DNA from: Nocardioides sp.
GTDB taxonomy: Bacteria > Actinomycetota > Actinomycetes > Propionibacteriales > Nocardioidaceae
Direction of reading: 5' to 3'
Length of the DNA: 64,000 nt
Assembly: GCF_029937575.1 (NCBI RefSeq)
Contig: NZ_JAPYPS010000011.1
Span: 1-64,000 of the forward strand
Shown: positions 15,793 to 24,540 of the stretch, one piece after another
Layout of the letters: every line of letters starts with the position of its first letter
Position numbering within the stretch: the stretch's first letter is position 1
The notes under the pieces: generated by a model
What the model was told of the DNA's origin: nothing
What the model saw: the letters and a program-made list of their open reading frames with translations, nothing else
Databases searched by the model: none
Program-made: the position numbers and the translations under genes

Positions 15793-17465
15793 CCGCACAC
15801 ACCCACGAGGTCACCAACCAGGCCCCGCCTCTGGTCGGACACGACACGTCGGCCGACCCGGGCTTGCGTGCCGCGGTCGAGCGCGAGGGCGCGGGCTGGG
15901 CCCTCGACGAGATCGGCGAGCTCGGGCGCCTGGCCGGCACCGCGCAGGCACAGGACTGGGGGCGCCTGGCCGAGCGCACTCCCCCGGTGCTGACCACGCA
16001 CGACCGCTTCGGTCACCGGATCGACGAGGTCGAGTACACCCCGACCTACCACCGCCTGATGGAGACCGCGGTCGGCCACGGGCTGCACGCCGCACCCTGG
16101 GCAGACGACCGCCCCGGTGCCCACGTCGCGCGGGCAGCGAAGTTCATGGTCTGGAACGTCGACGCCGGGCACGGGTGCCCGATCTCGATGACGTACGCCG
16201 TGGTGCCTGCCCTGCGGGCCAACGCCGACCTGGCCGCGACGTACGAGCCGTTGCTCACCTCGACCACCTACGACCCCGGCCTGCGGGTCCCCTCCACCAA
16301 GCGGGGCCTGATCGCCGGCATGTCGATGACCGAGAAGCAGGGCGGCTCCGACGTACGGGCCAACACCACGCAGGCGGTGGAGCAGGCCGACGGCAGCTAT
16401 CGGCTGACCGGGCACAAGTGGTTCACGTCGGCTCCGATGTCGGACCTCTTCCTGGCGCTGGCCCAGACCGATGCCGGCGTGACGTGCTTCCTGGTGCCCC
16501 GCATCCTGCCCGACGGCGAGCGCAACCCGATGCACCTGATGCGGCTCAAGGACAAGCTGGGCAACAAGTCCAACGCCTCCTCCGAGATCGAGTACGACGG
16601 CGCGGTCGCGTGGCGGGTCGGAGAGGAGGGGCGCGGGGTGCGCACCATCGTCGAGATGGTCAACATGACCCGGCTCGACTGCACCCTCGGCACCGCCTCG
16701 GGCATGCGCGCCGCCGTCGTCCAGGCGACCCACCACGCACGGCACCGGCACGCCTTCGGCAAGGCGCTGATCGACCAGCCGCTGATGCGCAACGTGCTCG
16801 CCGACCTGGTCGTCGAGTCCGAGGCGGCCACCACCGTCGCGATGCGCCTCGCGGGCGCCACCGACCGCGCCGTGCGCGGCGACAGCGACGAGGCGTCGTT
16901 CCGCCGCCTGGCGCTGGCCGTGACGAAGTACTGGGTCTGCAAGCGCGGCCCGTCGGTCGCCGGCGAGGCGATGGAGTGTCTCGGCGGCAACGGCTACGTC
17001 GAGGACTCGGGGATGCCGCGGATCTACCGCGAGCTGCCGCTGCTCTCGATCTGGGAGGGCTCGGGCAACGTCGCGGCGCTCGACGCGCTGCGCGCCATCG
17101 GACGCGAGCCGGAGTCGCTGGACCGCTTCTTCACCGAGGTCGAGGTCGCGGCCGGCGCCGACCACCGCCTGGACGACGCCCTCGCAGTGGTCAAGAAGGA
17201 GCTCTCCGACATCGACGAGATCGAGCTGCGGGGTCGACGTCTGGTCGAGCAGCTCGCCCTCGTGCTGCAGGGCTCCCTGCTCGTCCAGCACGCGCCCTCG
17301 GCCGTGGCCGACGCGTTCTGCGCGACGCGACTGGCGCGTGACTGGGGCGGAGCCTTCGGCACGATGCCCAAGGGGCTCGACCTCGACCCGATCCTGGAGC
17401 GGGCGTTCGTCGAGTCGCCGGAGGTCACCGAGGCACGAGGTGACCTCCCGGGCTGTTCGCGCTGA
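15789..17465 (+). CDS. Acyl-CoA dehydrogenase, AidB-like
   Basis: A 558-residue flavin enzyme of the AidB branch, longer than ordinary 380-residue acyl-CoA dehydrogenases. The flavin/substrate region GMSMTEKQGGSDVRANTT and the C-terminal segments AMECLGGNGYVEDSG and REL-PLLSIWEGSGN are AidB signatures. AidB in E. coli binds DNA and protects from alkylation. In actinobacteria, relatives beside TetR and lipid genes are more probably catabolic. It is translationally coupled to the TetR gene, with AGGAG shortly before its ATG. Three palindromes follow the stop. Confidence 0.88.
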   Translation: MTAHTHEVTNQAPPLVGHDTSADPGLRAAVEREGAGWALDEIGELGRLAGTAQAQDWGRLAERTPPVLTTHDRFGHRIDEVEYTPTYHRLMETAVGHGLHAAPWADDRPGAHVARAAKFMVWNVDAGHGCPISMTYAVVPALRANADLAATYEPLLTSTTYDPGLRVPSTKRGLIAGMSMTEKQGGSDVRANTTQAVEQADGSYRLTGHKWFTSAPMSDLFLALAQTDAGVTCFLVPRILPDGERNPMHLMRLKDKLGNKSNASSEIEYDGAVAWRVGEEGRGVRTIVEMVNMTRLDCTLGTASGMRAAVVQATHHARHRHAFGKALIDQPLMRNVLADLVVESEAATTVAMRLAGATDRAVRGDSDEASFRRLALAVTKYWVCKRGPSVAGEAMECLGGNGYVEDSGMPRIYRELPLLSIWEGSGNVAALDALRAIGREPESLDRFFTEVEVAAGADHRLDDALAVVKKELSDIDEIELRGRRLVEQLALVLQGSLLVQHAPSAVADAFCATRLARDWGGAFGTMPKGLDLDPILERAFVESPEVTEARGDLPGCSR

Positions 17466-17469
17466 GCCG

Positions 17470-17555
17470 TTCACCGGCCGACCGGTGAATCATGCACTTG
17501 GACGATGTCCGGACATCGTCCAAGTGACCCGTTCACCGGCCAGCCGGTGAACGGG
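17470..17555. repeat. Array of three palindromes between convergent genes
   Basis: (1) TTCACCGG-ccga-CCGGTGAA, 17470-17489. (2) A perfect gapless 32-bp palindrome, 17495-17526, each arm CACTTGGACGATGTCC or its complement. (3) CCCGTTCACCGGC-ca-GCCGGTGAACGGG, 17528-17555. Palindromes 1 and 3 share the module GTTCACCGGCC..CCGGTGAA and flank palindrome 2. They fill nearly the whole gap between the acyl-CoA dehydrogenase and glpD stops. They may form a bidirectional terminator, though no T run is seen, or a mobile REP/BIME-like unit. Confidence 0.85.
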
Positions 17556-17572
17556 ACACCGCACCAACGCTC

Positions 17573-19297
17573 CTACACGATGTCGCGCACCTTGACCCGG
17601 GCCTCGTCGGCCTCCTGGTCGGTGAGCTTGAGCTGGCTCTGCCGCTCGGCCTCGACGCGCCGCAGGTAGTGGTCGACCTCCTCGGCCACCCGTTCGGGGG
17701 TCCAGTCGAGCTCGGCGGCCATCAGCCTGGCTACGGCCGGGGCGGCCGCGACACCGCGGTCGAAGGTCTCGATCGAGATGCGAGTGCGGCGGGTGAGCAC
17801 GTCGTCGAGGTGGCGGGCGCCCTCGTGGGTGACCGCGTAGACGACCTCGGCGGCGAGGTAGTCCTCGGCGCCCTCGAGCGGGAGCCCCAGCACGCGCCGC
17901 TCGCCGATGAGGGCGAGCAGGTCGTCGACCAGGCCGCCGTACCTGCCGAGGAGATGGTCGATCCGCGCGACGTGCAGGCCCGAACGGCGGGCGAGCAGGA
18001 CCCGCTGGTTGGAGCGGGTCTCGTACCCTTCGGCGCCCGCGAGGGGCACCCGGTCGGTGATCGAGTCGCGGATCGTGATGTTGGTGGTCGTCTTCAGCGA
18101 GTGGGCCGCCGCGTCGACGGCGTCCTTGGCCATCACCCGGTAGGTCGTGTACTTGCCACCCGCGATCATCACCAGGCCGGAGACGGGCGTGACGACCGTG
18201 TGCTCGCGCGAGATCCGCGAGGTGGGCTCCGACTCCCCCGACAACAGCGGCCGCAGGCCGGCGTACACACCTTCGACGTCCTCGTGGTCCAGCGGCTCGC
18301 GCAGGATCGTGTTGACGTGGTCGAGGATGTAGTCGATGTCGGCGCGACTGGCCGCCGGGTGGGCCTTGTCGAGGTCCCACTTCGTGTCGGTCGTGCCGAT
18401 GATCCAGTGCCGTCCCCACGGGATGACGAAGAGCACCGACTTCTCGGTGCGCACGATGAAGCCCGCCTCGGAGCGGATCCGGTCGCGCGGCACCACGATG
18501 TGCACGCCCTTGGACGCCTGCACGTGCAGGGCCCCGCGGCCGCCCACCATCTCCTGGATCTCGTCGGTCCACACTCCGGCCGCGTTGATGACGACGCGCG
18601 CACGCACCTCGAAGTCGGTGCCGTGCTCGAGGTCGCGGGCGGTGACGCCGACGACGCGCTCTCCCTCGCGCAGGAAGCCGGTCACCTTGACCCGCGTGGC
18701 GAGGTGGGCGCCGTACTCGGCGGCGGTGCGCGCGGTGGCCGTCACCAGCCGGGCGTCGTCGACCTGGCAGTCGTAGTAGCGGATCGCTCCGGCGATCGCC
18801 TCGGTCTTGAAGTCGGGCGCGATCCGGGCGACCTGGCGGCGGAAGAGGTGGCGGTGCTTGGGCACGCCCATGTCGTACTTGCCGGCCATCGCCATGCCGT
18901 CATACAGCACCAGACCGGCGCCGACGTAGGGGCGCTCCCAGAACCGGTGCGTCAGCGGGTAGAGGAACGGCACCGGAGTGACGAGGTGCGGCGCGAGCCG
19001 GGTGAGCAGGAGCCCGCGCTCCTGCAGGGCCTCGCGGACGAGACCGAAGTCGAGCATCTCGAGGTAGCGCAGCCCCCCGTGGATGAGCTTGGACGAGCGC
19101 GACGACGTGCCGCTGGCGAAGTCGCGCTGCTCCAGCAGGCCCGTGTTGAGGCCGCGGGTGACAGCGTCCAGGGCGACGCCCGCGCCGACGACGCCGCCAC
19201 CGACGACGAGGACGTCGAGCTCGCCCTCGCCCTCGAGGCCGGACATCGTGGCGATCGCCTTGTCGCGGGCCTGGGGGCTGAGCGCGCTGTGGTTCAT
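17573..19297 (-). CDS. glpD: Glycerol-3-phosphate dehydrogenase (FAD-dependent)
   Basis: Oxidises sn-glycerol-3-phosphate to dihydroxyacetone phosphate and feeds electrons to the quinone pool at the membrane. The 574 residues carry the FAD motif VVGGGVVGAGVALDA (about 30-45), the GlpD signature SSRSSKLIHGGLRYLE, and the C-terminal DAO domain with GGKYTTYRVMAKD. Length is normal. No glpK or glpF is nearby. The gene begins 40 bp downstream of the NlpC/P60 gene, on the same strand, so read-through from the muropeptide operon is possible. Confidence 0.95.
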   Translation of the reverse strand: MNHSALSPQARDKAIATMSGLEGEGELDVLVVGGGVVGAGVALDAVTRGLNTGLLEQRDFASGTSSRSSKLIHGGLRYLEMLDFGLVREALQERGLLLTRLAPHLVTPVPFLYPLTHRFWERPYVGAGLVLYDGMAMAGKYDMGVPKHRHLFRRQVARIAPDFKTEAIAGAIRYYDCQVDDARLVTATARTAAEYGAHLATRVKVTGFLREGERVVGVTARDLEHGTDFEVRARVVINAAGVWTDEIQEMVGGRGALHVQASKGVHIVVPRDRIRSEAGFIVRTEKSVLFVIPWGRHWIIGTTDTKWDLDKAHPAASRADIDYILDHVNTILREPLDHEDVEGVYAGLRPLLSGESEPTSRISREHTVVTPVSGLVMIAGGKYTTYRVMAKDAVDAAAHSLKTTTNITIRDSITDRVPLAGAEGYETRSNQRVLLARRSGLHVARIDHLLGRYGGLVDDLLALIGERRVLGLPLEGAEDYLAAEVVYAVTHEGARHLDDVLTRRTRISIETFDRGVAAAPAVARLMAAELDWTPERVAEEVDHYLRRVEAERQSQLKLTDQEADEARVKVRDIV

Positions 19298-19337
19298 GCG
19301 GCCCAGTCTTGCAAAGGGGTGTGACGGTCGCGTTGCG

Positions 19338-19919
19338 TCACTCCGGGGCCCCGAACCGTCCCGCCGCGACCAGGGTCGCGATCCGTTCCGGTGGCAGCGT
19401 CTCCTCCACGACGTAGCGCCGCGGGCCGGAGTCGGGCGCGTGCAGCATCGTGTCGGGCGCGGTCACGAAGCCGACGTGGGTGATCCGGGTGCCCGGGCCG
19501 CCCCTGGCGAAGAACCACAGGTCGCCCGGTCGCTCGCTGCCGAGCTCGACCGGCCGGCAGGCCTCGGCCTGGTCGCAGGCGTCGCGCGGGGTGCTGATGC
19601 CGACGGCACGGAAGGCCGCGTGGGTCAGCCCGGAGCAGTCGATGCCGTCGGTGGTCAATCCGCCCCAGACGTACGGCGTGCCGAGGTAGCCGCGGGCGAT
19701 CTCGACGACGCTCTCCTCGTCGTGGGCGAGGTCGGCCAGCACCACCCAGCCGGGATAGCCGCTGGGGTCCTTGGACGACGGCTGGTCCGGCACGGTCACC
19801 CGCGCCCAGGCCCCCTGGGCCTGGTGGATCTCGACCCGGTCGCCAGCGAGCAGCTGGGTCACCTGCTCCCCCTCAGGTCCCGGAGTCGCGCGGACCGCGG
19901 TCAGGCGCGTTGCTCTCAT
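19338..19919 (-). CDS. NlpC/P60-family gamma-D-glutamyl peptidase with SH3b domain
   Basis: A 193-residue cysteine peptidase. Residues 1-65 resemble a bacterial SH3 domain (RVEIHQAQGAWARVTV). The NlpC/P60 domain has catalytic Cys in GIDCSGLTHAAF, His in ITHVGFV and the third residue in MLHAPDSG. There is no signal peptide, so it acts in the cytoplasm on imported cell-wall peptides rather than on the wall. Its ATG overlaps the stop of the epimerase gene by 4 bp. This layout parallels Bacillus ykfB-ykfC, where YkfC cleaves L-Ala-gamma-D-Glu peptides. Confidence 0.88.
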   Translation of the reverse strand: MRATRLTAVRATPGPEGEQVTQLLAGDRVEIHQAQGAWARVTVPDQPSSKDPSGYPGWVVLADLAHDEESVVEIARGYLGTPYVWGGLTTDGIDCSGLTHAAFRAVGISTPRDACDQAEACRPVELGSERPGDLWFFARGGPGTRITHVGFVTAPDTMLHAPDSGPRRYVVEETLPPERIATLVAAGRFGAPE

Positions 19920-21043
19920 GACGTCACTCCTTCGATGCCCAGCCCCGGTCGGGCGGGCAGGCAGATCTCGTCCCGGTCGTAGGTGACCCCGCCGTCGTAC
20001 GGCGACCCGCTCGCCCACCACGCGGCGTCGAGGTCGGGCAGGCTCGTCACACCGACGGCCGCCACCAAGGAGGCGGCAGCCCCGATGCCGACGTGGGACT
20101 CCATCATCGATCCCACGAACGTGCCGAAGCCGTGGCGCTGGGCGACGCCGAGCAGCTCGAGGGCCGGCGTGAGTCCGCCGCACTTGGCGAGCTTGACGTT
20201 GACCAGGTCCGCCGCGTCGCAGCGGATGATCTCCACGAGGTCCTCGAGGGTGAAGAGCGACTCGTCGGCCATGATCGGCGTCTCGACGCTGGCCGTCACG
20301 TGCGCCAGTCCGAGGACGTCGCCGGCCGGCACCGGCTGCTCGACGACCTCGACGCCGACGCCGGCGTCCTCGAGGGCACGGATCGCCGCGATGGCCGCGA
20401 ACGCGTCCCAACCCTGGTTGGCGTCCAGGCGCAGGCCGACCTCCGGCCCGACGGCGTCGCGCACCGCCCGCACCCGCGCCACGTCGGTGGCGGCGTCGGT
20501 GCCGACCTTGAGCTTGAGGGTGCTGAACCCGTCGGCGACCCGCGCCCGCGCTGCGTCCGCCAGTCCCTCGGCGTCACCGGCAGCGAGGGTCACGTCGGTG
20601 CGCACGCGCGTCGCGGTGCCGGCGCCCTCAGGTCTGCCGGCCAGGCGGGCCAGGTGCACGGCGAGGGGCACGCCGGCCCGGCGCGCCGCCAGGTCGTGCA
20701 GGGCGACGTCGGCGGCCATCTTGGCCGACCGGTTGCCCACCACCGCCCGCTGGATGATGGGCGCGGTCTCGACCGGATCGGCCGGGGCTGCCACGAGCGC
20801 GTCCGCGAGGGGACCGTCGAGACAGGCCCGCGATCCGGCGAGCGAGTCGCCGGTCACCTGCCAGACCTGGGGTGCCTCGCCCCAGCCCGTGCAGCCGTCC
20901 GAGTCGGTGAGTCGCACGAGCACGGTCTCGATCGTGGTCGTGCGGCGCAGCGCGGTCACGAACGGGGTGTGCAGCGGCAGGCTGAGCAGGCTCGTCTCGA
21001 CGTGCGCGATGCGCGGCGCGCCTCCGCCCGTAGCCGCCGTCAT
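19916..21043 (-). CDS. Dipeptide epimerase (L-Ala-D/L-Glu epimerase, enolase superfamily)
   Basis: A 375-residue enolase-superfamily protein. The pattern LKLKVG supplies the catalytic Lys, LRLDANQGW, VVEQPV and IMADESLF the three metal ligands, and VNVKLAKCGG the second Lys; this matches muconate-lactonising-enzyme-type dipeptide epimerases. It should convert L-Ala-D-Glu from muropeptides to L-Ala-L-Glu, which ordinary peptidases can cleave. The ATG at 21043 overlaps the stop of the upstream serine hydrolase (ATGA); an in-frame ATG at 21058 is less likely. It sits between the other two genes of the operon. Confidence 0.88.
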   Translation of the reverse strand: MTAATGGGAPRIAHVETSLLSLPLHTPFVTALRRTTTIETVLVRLTDSDGCTGWGEAPQVWQVTGDSLAGSRACLDGPLADALVAAPADPVETAPIIQRAVVGNRSAKMAADVALHDLAARRAGVPLAVHLARLAGRPEGAGTATRVRTDVTLAAGDAEGLADAARARVADGFSTLKLKVGTDAATDVARVRAVRDAVGPEVGLRLDANQGWDAFAAIAAIRALEDAGVGVEVVEQPVPAGDVLGLAHVTASVETPIMADESLFTLEDLVEIIRCDAADLVNVKLAKCGGLTPALELLGVAQRHGFGTFVGSMMESHVGIGAAASLVAAVGVTSLPDLDAAWWASGSPYDGGVTYDRDEICLPARPGLGIEGVTS

Positions 21044-21813
21044 CGGCGTCGCTCCCATGCCTGGGCGGCGAGGTCGGCGATCCGCCGGTTGCCGTCGTCG
21101 TACGAGACCCCGGCGAGGCGGGTGAGCACCACGAGCGCGAACGGCTGGCCGCCCTGCCCGGCCGACGGTCGCACGATCGCCATGTCGTGGGTGTGGTCGT
21201 CGATCCAGCCGGTCTTGTTGGCGATCGTGGTGCCCGCCGGAAGCCCCGCGGGGATCGCGTCGCGATAGTGCTGGTCGAGCAGGATCTCCTCCACCGCCGA
21301 CGGTGTGTGGGCCAGCAGCCCGCCCAGGTCGCGGGCGGTGACGACGTTGGAGATGCCGGCCCGCTGCGCCGGTGAGTCGTCGATGCCCCGCACGACCTGC
21401 GTCCGATCGCTGCACCCGGCCTCGGACAGCACGGAGGTGACCTCGTCGATCCCGACCGCCTCGAGGAGCAGGTTGGTCGCGAGGTTGCCCGACATCACCA
21501 GCGCGCGCCGACGCAGCTCCCGCAGCGTCGTACGACTGTCCTGCGTGGCCGCCTCGTCCCAGGTCGCGTCGTCCTGGTCGTCATCACGGTCGAGGACGTA
21601 GCGTCGGCCGGCCACGACCGAGTCGAAGTCGTCGTGCACCAGCACCTCGGCGTCGAGGTCGATCTCCCCGCGCTCGTGGCGCCGCTGCGCGGCGGTGGCG
21701 ATCGGCAGCTTCATCAGGCTGGCGGAGTACGCCGGCTCGTCGGCGTCCTGCTCCCACCACGTCGTGCCGTCGAGGGCGCCGAGCCACACCGCCACGAGGT
21801 CCATCTCTGCCAC
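21040..21813 (-). CDS. Class A beta-lactamase-like serine hydrolase, predicted cytoplasmic
   Basis: A 257-residue protein with the three active-site motifs of serine beta-lactamases: SLMK (S-x-x-K), MSGNLATN (S-x-N) and NKTG (K-T-G). No signal peptide or lipobox is seen, which is odd for an antibiotic-resistance enzyme. As first gene of the epimerase / NlpC operon it more probably acts as a peptidase or amidase on imported muropeptides, taking the place of the LD-carboxypeptidase of ykf operons. This is inference from context. It is divergent from the nitronate monooxygenase gene with only 32 bp between the starts. Confidence 0.8.
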   Translation of the reverse strand: MAEMDLVAVWLGALDGTTWWEQDADEPAYSASLMKLPIATAAQRRHERGEIDLDAEVLVHDDFDSVVAGRRYVLDRDDDQDDATWDEAATQDSRTTLRELRRRALVMSGNLATNLLLEAVGIDEVTSVLSEAGCSDRTQVVRGIDDSPAQRAGISNVVTARDLGGLLAHTPSAVEEILLDQHYRDAIPAGLPAGTTIANKTGWIDDHTHDMAIVRPSAGQGGQPFALVVLTRLAGVSYDDGNRRIADLAAQAWERRR

Positions 21814-21845
21814 GCCGCAACCCTGCCACGTGGTACTCCTGGGTG

Positions 21846-22754
21846 ATGAACCGCGTGCAGCAGCTCCTCGGGGTCGAGATCCCGATCGTCCAGGCCCCGA
21901 TGACCTACATCGCCCGCGCGGAGCTGGCCGCGGCTGTCTCCGAAGCGGGCGGGATGGGCATCATCGAGACCCTGACCCCGGAGGGGCAGGCCGACCTTAA
22001 GCGCGTGCGCGACCTCACCGACAAGCCGGTGGGCGCCAACCTGATGATCCAGGGTTGGAAGCACGACCCGTCGATCGTCGACGTCCTCGTCGACGCCGGG
22101 GTGTCCTACGTCGCCACGTCGGCCGGTGACCCGGGGTTGTTCACCGAGCGCCTCAAGGACGCCGGCATCACCGTCTTCCACGTCGTCGGCAACCTGCGCG
22201 GAGCCCACAAGGCGGCCGCGGCCGGGGTCGACGGCCTCGTGGTCGAGGGGGTCGAGGGCGGCGGCTTCAAGGGCGCGCTCAGCCCCTCGACGATGGTGCT
22301 GCTGCCCCTCGTCGCCTCGCAGGTCGACCTTCCGATCATCTCCGCCGGAGGCATCTGCGACGCCGCCACGATGGCCGCGGCGTTCGTCCTCGGCGCCGAG
22401 GGCGTGCAGATGGGCACCCGGATGCTGGCCACCGTCGAGTCCGGCGTCCACCAGAACTTCAAGGACGCCATCGTGGCCGCAGGCGACGACGGCACGACGA
22501 TGCTGAGCGTCCCGGGCAACCCGACGATGCGGGTCCTGCGCAACGAGCTCGGCGCGGGTGCCGCGGCCGGCGACGCCAAGCTGCTGGGGAGGATCACCGA
22601 CCTCTACTTCGAGGGCGACATGGAGGCCAGCGTCGCCAACACCGGCCAGGTCTCGGCCCGGATCGATGACGTCCTGCCGGTCGCGGACGTCGTCCGCGGG
22701 ATGTGGGACGGCGTGCAGGCTGCTCTCGAGGGCGGGCACAGCCGCCTGGGCTGA
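21846..22754 (+). CDS. Nitronate monooxygenase family flavoprotein
   Basis: A 302-residue FMN-dependent TIM-barrel protein. The N terminus IPIVQAPMTYIA, the central VVEGVEGGGFKG and the phosphate-binding ISAGGICDAATMAAAF with GAEGVQMGTR are the signature of the NMO/2-nitropropane dioxygenase family, also related to FabK enoyl reductases. The start is the ATG at 21846; a GTG three bases earlier is also possible. Physiological role: detoxification of nitronates or an oxidase of unknown substrate. It stands alone with a very short divergent promoter. Confidence 0.87.
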   Translation: MNRVQQLLGVEIPIVQAPMTYIARAELAAAVSEAGGMGIIETLTPEGQADLKRVRDLTDKPVGANLMIQGWKHDPSIVDVLVDAGVSYVATSAGDPGLFTERLKDAGITVFHVVGNLRGAHKAAAAGVDGLVVEGVEGGGFKGALSPSTMVLLPLVASQVDLPIISAGGICDAATMAAAFVLGAEGVQMGTRMLATVESGVHQNFKDAIVAAGDDGTTMLSVPGNPTMRVLRNELGAGAAAGDAKLLGRITDLYFEGDMEASVANTGQVSARIDDVLPVADVVRGMWDGVQAALEGGHSRLG

Positions 22755-22796
22755 GACTCGGGGCAACCGATGCGCGACTCGGCGCGTCTCCCCCGT

Positions 22797-24062
22797 ATGA
22801 CCCCTACCCGCCGCCGACGGACGCTGGTGGCCTTCGTCGTGCTCGTCACGGTGGCATTGACGCTGGTGGACGCTCTCGTCCCGCACGACGGCGTGGATCC
22901 GACCGCGTCCGCCGCGGCGACGGCCCCGACCTCCCCGGTCCTGGTCACGCCGACGCCCTCCGCAGCTCCCCCGCCACCGACGCCCCCGGCGACCCCGCCG
23001 CCCGCCCCGCCGCCACCCACTGCTCCTCCCCGTCGGGCAACGCTGGTGATGGCCGGCGACCTGCTGTGGCACAACACCGTGTGGCGGTCGGCGGCCGCCG
23101 ACCACGCCGTCACGGGCAACGGGCGCGACGGGTTCGACTTCGACCCGATGTTCTCCGCGGTCAGGCCGCTCCTCCGACTCGCAGACGTGGCACTGTGCCA
23201 CGAGGAGGTGCCCTTCGCACTCCCCGGCGAACCGCTGCAGAGCTACCCGGTCTTCGCCGCGCCCCCGGCGGTGGCGCCGTGGATCGCGAGCATGGGCTTC
23301 GACGGGTGCACGACGGCCTCCAACCACTCCGTCGACCAGGGCTGGGAGGGGTTGAAGCACACTGCGGACCTCCTGTCGGACAACGGCGTTGCCCCGATCG
23401 GGACCTTCACCAGCAAGCGCGACCGACGCCGACCGGTGATCCTGACCACCGACGGCGGGGTGCGGATCGGCGTCGTGGCGGGCACCTACGGGCTCAACGG
23501 ATTCCCCCTTCCTCAGGGACGACCCTGGAGCGTGTCGTTGTGGGACGCCGAGAACCTGCTCCACCAGGCCCGGCGCGCACGCGAGGCCGGCGCCGACATC
23601 GTGGTCGTCCACCTGCACGGCGGCAACGAGTACGACCACCTCCCCAGTGCCGACCAGGTCGCGCTGGTCGACGAGCTCACCCGCTCCGACGACGTCGACC
23701 TCGTCCTCGGCGAGCACGCTCACGTCGTCCAGCCGATCACCAAGGTCAACGGCACGTGGGTGGTCTACGGCATGGGCAACCTGGTGGCGCAGCAGGAGAC
23801 GAGTCGCCCCGACACCTATGCGGGGATCGCGGTCCGCTTCGCCTTCCGGGAGCGAACGGACGGGACCTTCGGCGTCCGCGAGGTCGCGTACGTGCCGCTG
23901 ACCTGGAACGTCTTCGGCGCCCCCGGTCCGATCCGGGTACGACGAGTGGTGCACGACCTCCGCGACGGCGTCGGGGACCGCGCGCACCTGCTCGCCGTAC
24001 GGGCGTCGGTACGTGCCGCCGTGCACGGGCTCGGGCGCCGACCGATGCTGCGGGAGCGGTAG
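22797..24062 (+). CDS. CapA-family (PgsA-like) exported phosphoesterase-fold protein
   Basis: About 421 residues from the ATG at 22797; an in-frame ATG at 22770 would add nine residues. An N-terminal signal or anchor (RRRRTLVAFVVLVTVALTL) is followed by a Pro/Ala/Thr-rich spacer (about residues 45-80). The CapA domain then shows MAGDLLWHN, ALCHEEVPFA, ASNHSVDQGW, HLHGGNEYDH and GEHAHVVQP, the metal-binding histidine-rich pattern of this metallophosphatase-like family. CapA/PgsA supports poly-gamma-glutamate synthesis in bacilli, but most actinobacterial members lack PgsBC partners, as here. Probably acts outside the membrane; substrate unknown. Confidence 0.85.
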   Translation: MTPTRRRRTLVAFVVLVTVALTLVDALVPHDGVDPTASAAATAPTSPVLVTPTPSAAPPPPTPPATPPPAPPPPTAPPRRATLVMAGDLLWHNTVWRSAAADHAVTGNGRDGFDFDPMFSAVRPLLRLADVALCHEEVPFALPGEPLQSYPVFAAPPAVAPWIASMGFDGCTTASNHSVDQGWEGLKHTADLLSDNGVAPIGTFTSKRDRRRPVILTTDGGVRIGVVAGTYGLNGFPLPQGRPWSVSLWDAENLLHQARRAREAGADIVVVHLHGGNEYDHLPSADQVALVDELTRSDDVDLVLGEHAHVVQPITKVNGTWVVYGMGNLVAQQETSRPDTYAGIAVRFAFRERTDGTFGVREVAYVPLTWNVFGAPGPIRVRRVVHDLRDGVGDRAHLLAVRASVRAAVHGLGRRPMLRER

Positions 24063-24072
24063 CCGGGGGGAG

Positions 24073-24540
24073 CTAGCCCGACACGCGTGCCGCCGCGACG
24101 GCCTCCTCGAGGCCGCGGGCGGCCAGCCGGTCCGCCCGCTCGTTGCCCGCGTCGCCGGCGTGACCCTTGACCCAGTGCCAGTGCACGTCGTGGTGCTCGA
24201 CGGCGGCCTTGAGCTGCTTCCAGAGGTCGACGTTCTTCACCGGTTGCTTGGCCTTGGTCTGCCAACCGTTGCGCTCCCAGCCGACCACCCACTGGGTGAT
24301 GCCGCTGCGCACGTAGGTGCTGTCGGTGTAGAGCTCGACGCGGACACGCCGCTTGAGCACCGTCAACGCCTGGATCGGAGCCATCAGCTCCATCCGGTTG
24401 TTGGTGGTTGCTCCCGCCTCACCACCGCACAGCTCGAGCTCGTGGCTGCCTTGACGAAGCAGGGCTCCCCAGCCCCCGGGGCCCGGGTTGGGGATGCAGG
24501 CGCCGTCGGTGTGGATGGTGACGACGTCCAGCTCGCTCAC
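24073..24540 (-). CDS. rnhA: Ribonuclease HI
   Basis: Cleaves the RNA strand of RNA-DNA hybrids. The 155 residues contain all carboxylates of the RNase H fold: [17 protein letters not shown] (Asp), NNRMELMA (Glu), YTDSTYV (Asp) and [12 protein letters not shown] (His and Asp). Length and motifs are those of E. coli RnhA. Its start overlaps the stop of the GuaB3-type gene by 4 bp, so it is expressed with the purine genes. It converges on the CapA-like gene with a 10-bp gap. Confidence 0.95.
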   Translation of the reverse strand: MSELDVVTIHTDGACIPNPGPGGWGALLRQGSHELELCGGEAGATTNNRMELMAPIQALTVLKRRVRVELYTDSTYVRSGITQWVVGWERNGWQTKAKQPVKNVDLWKQLKAAVEHHDVHWHWVKGHAGDAGNERADRLAARGLEEAVAAARVSG

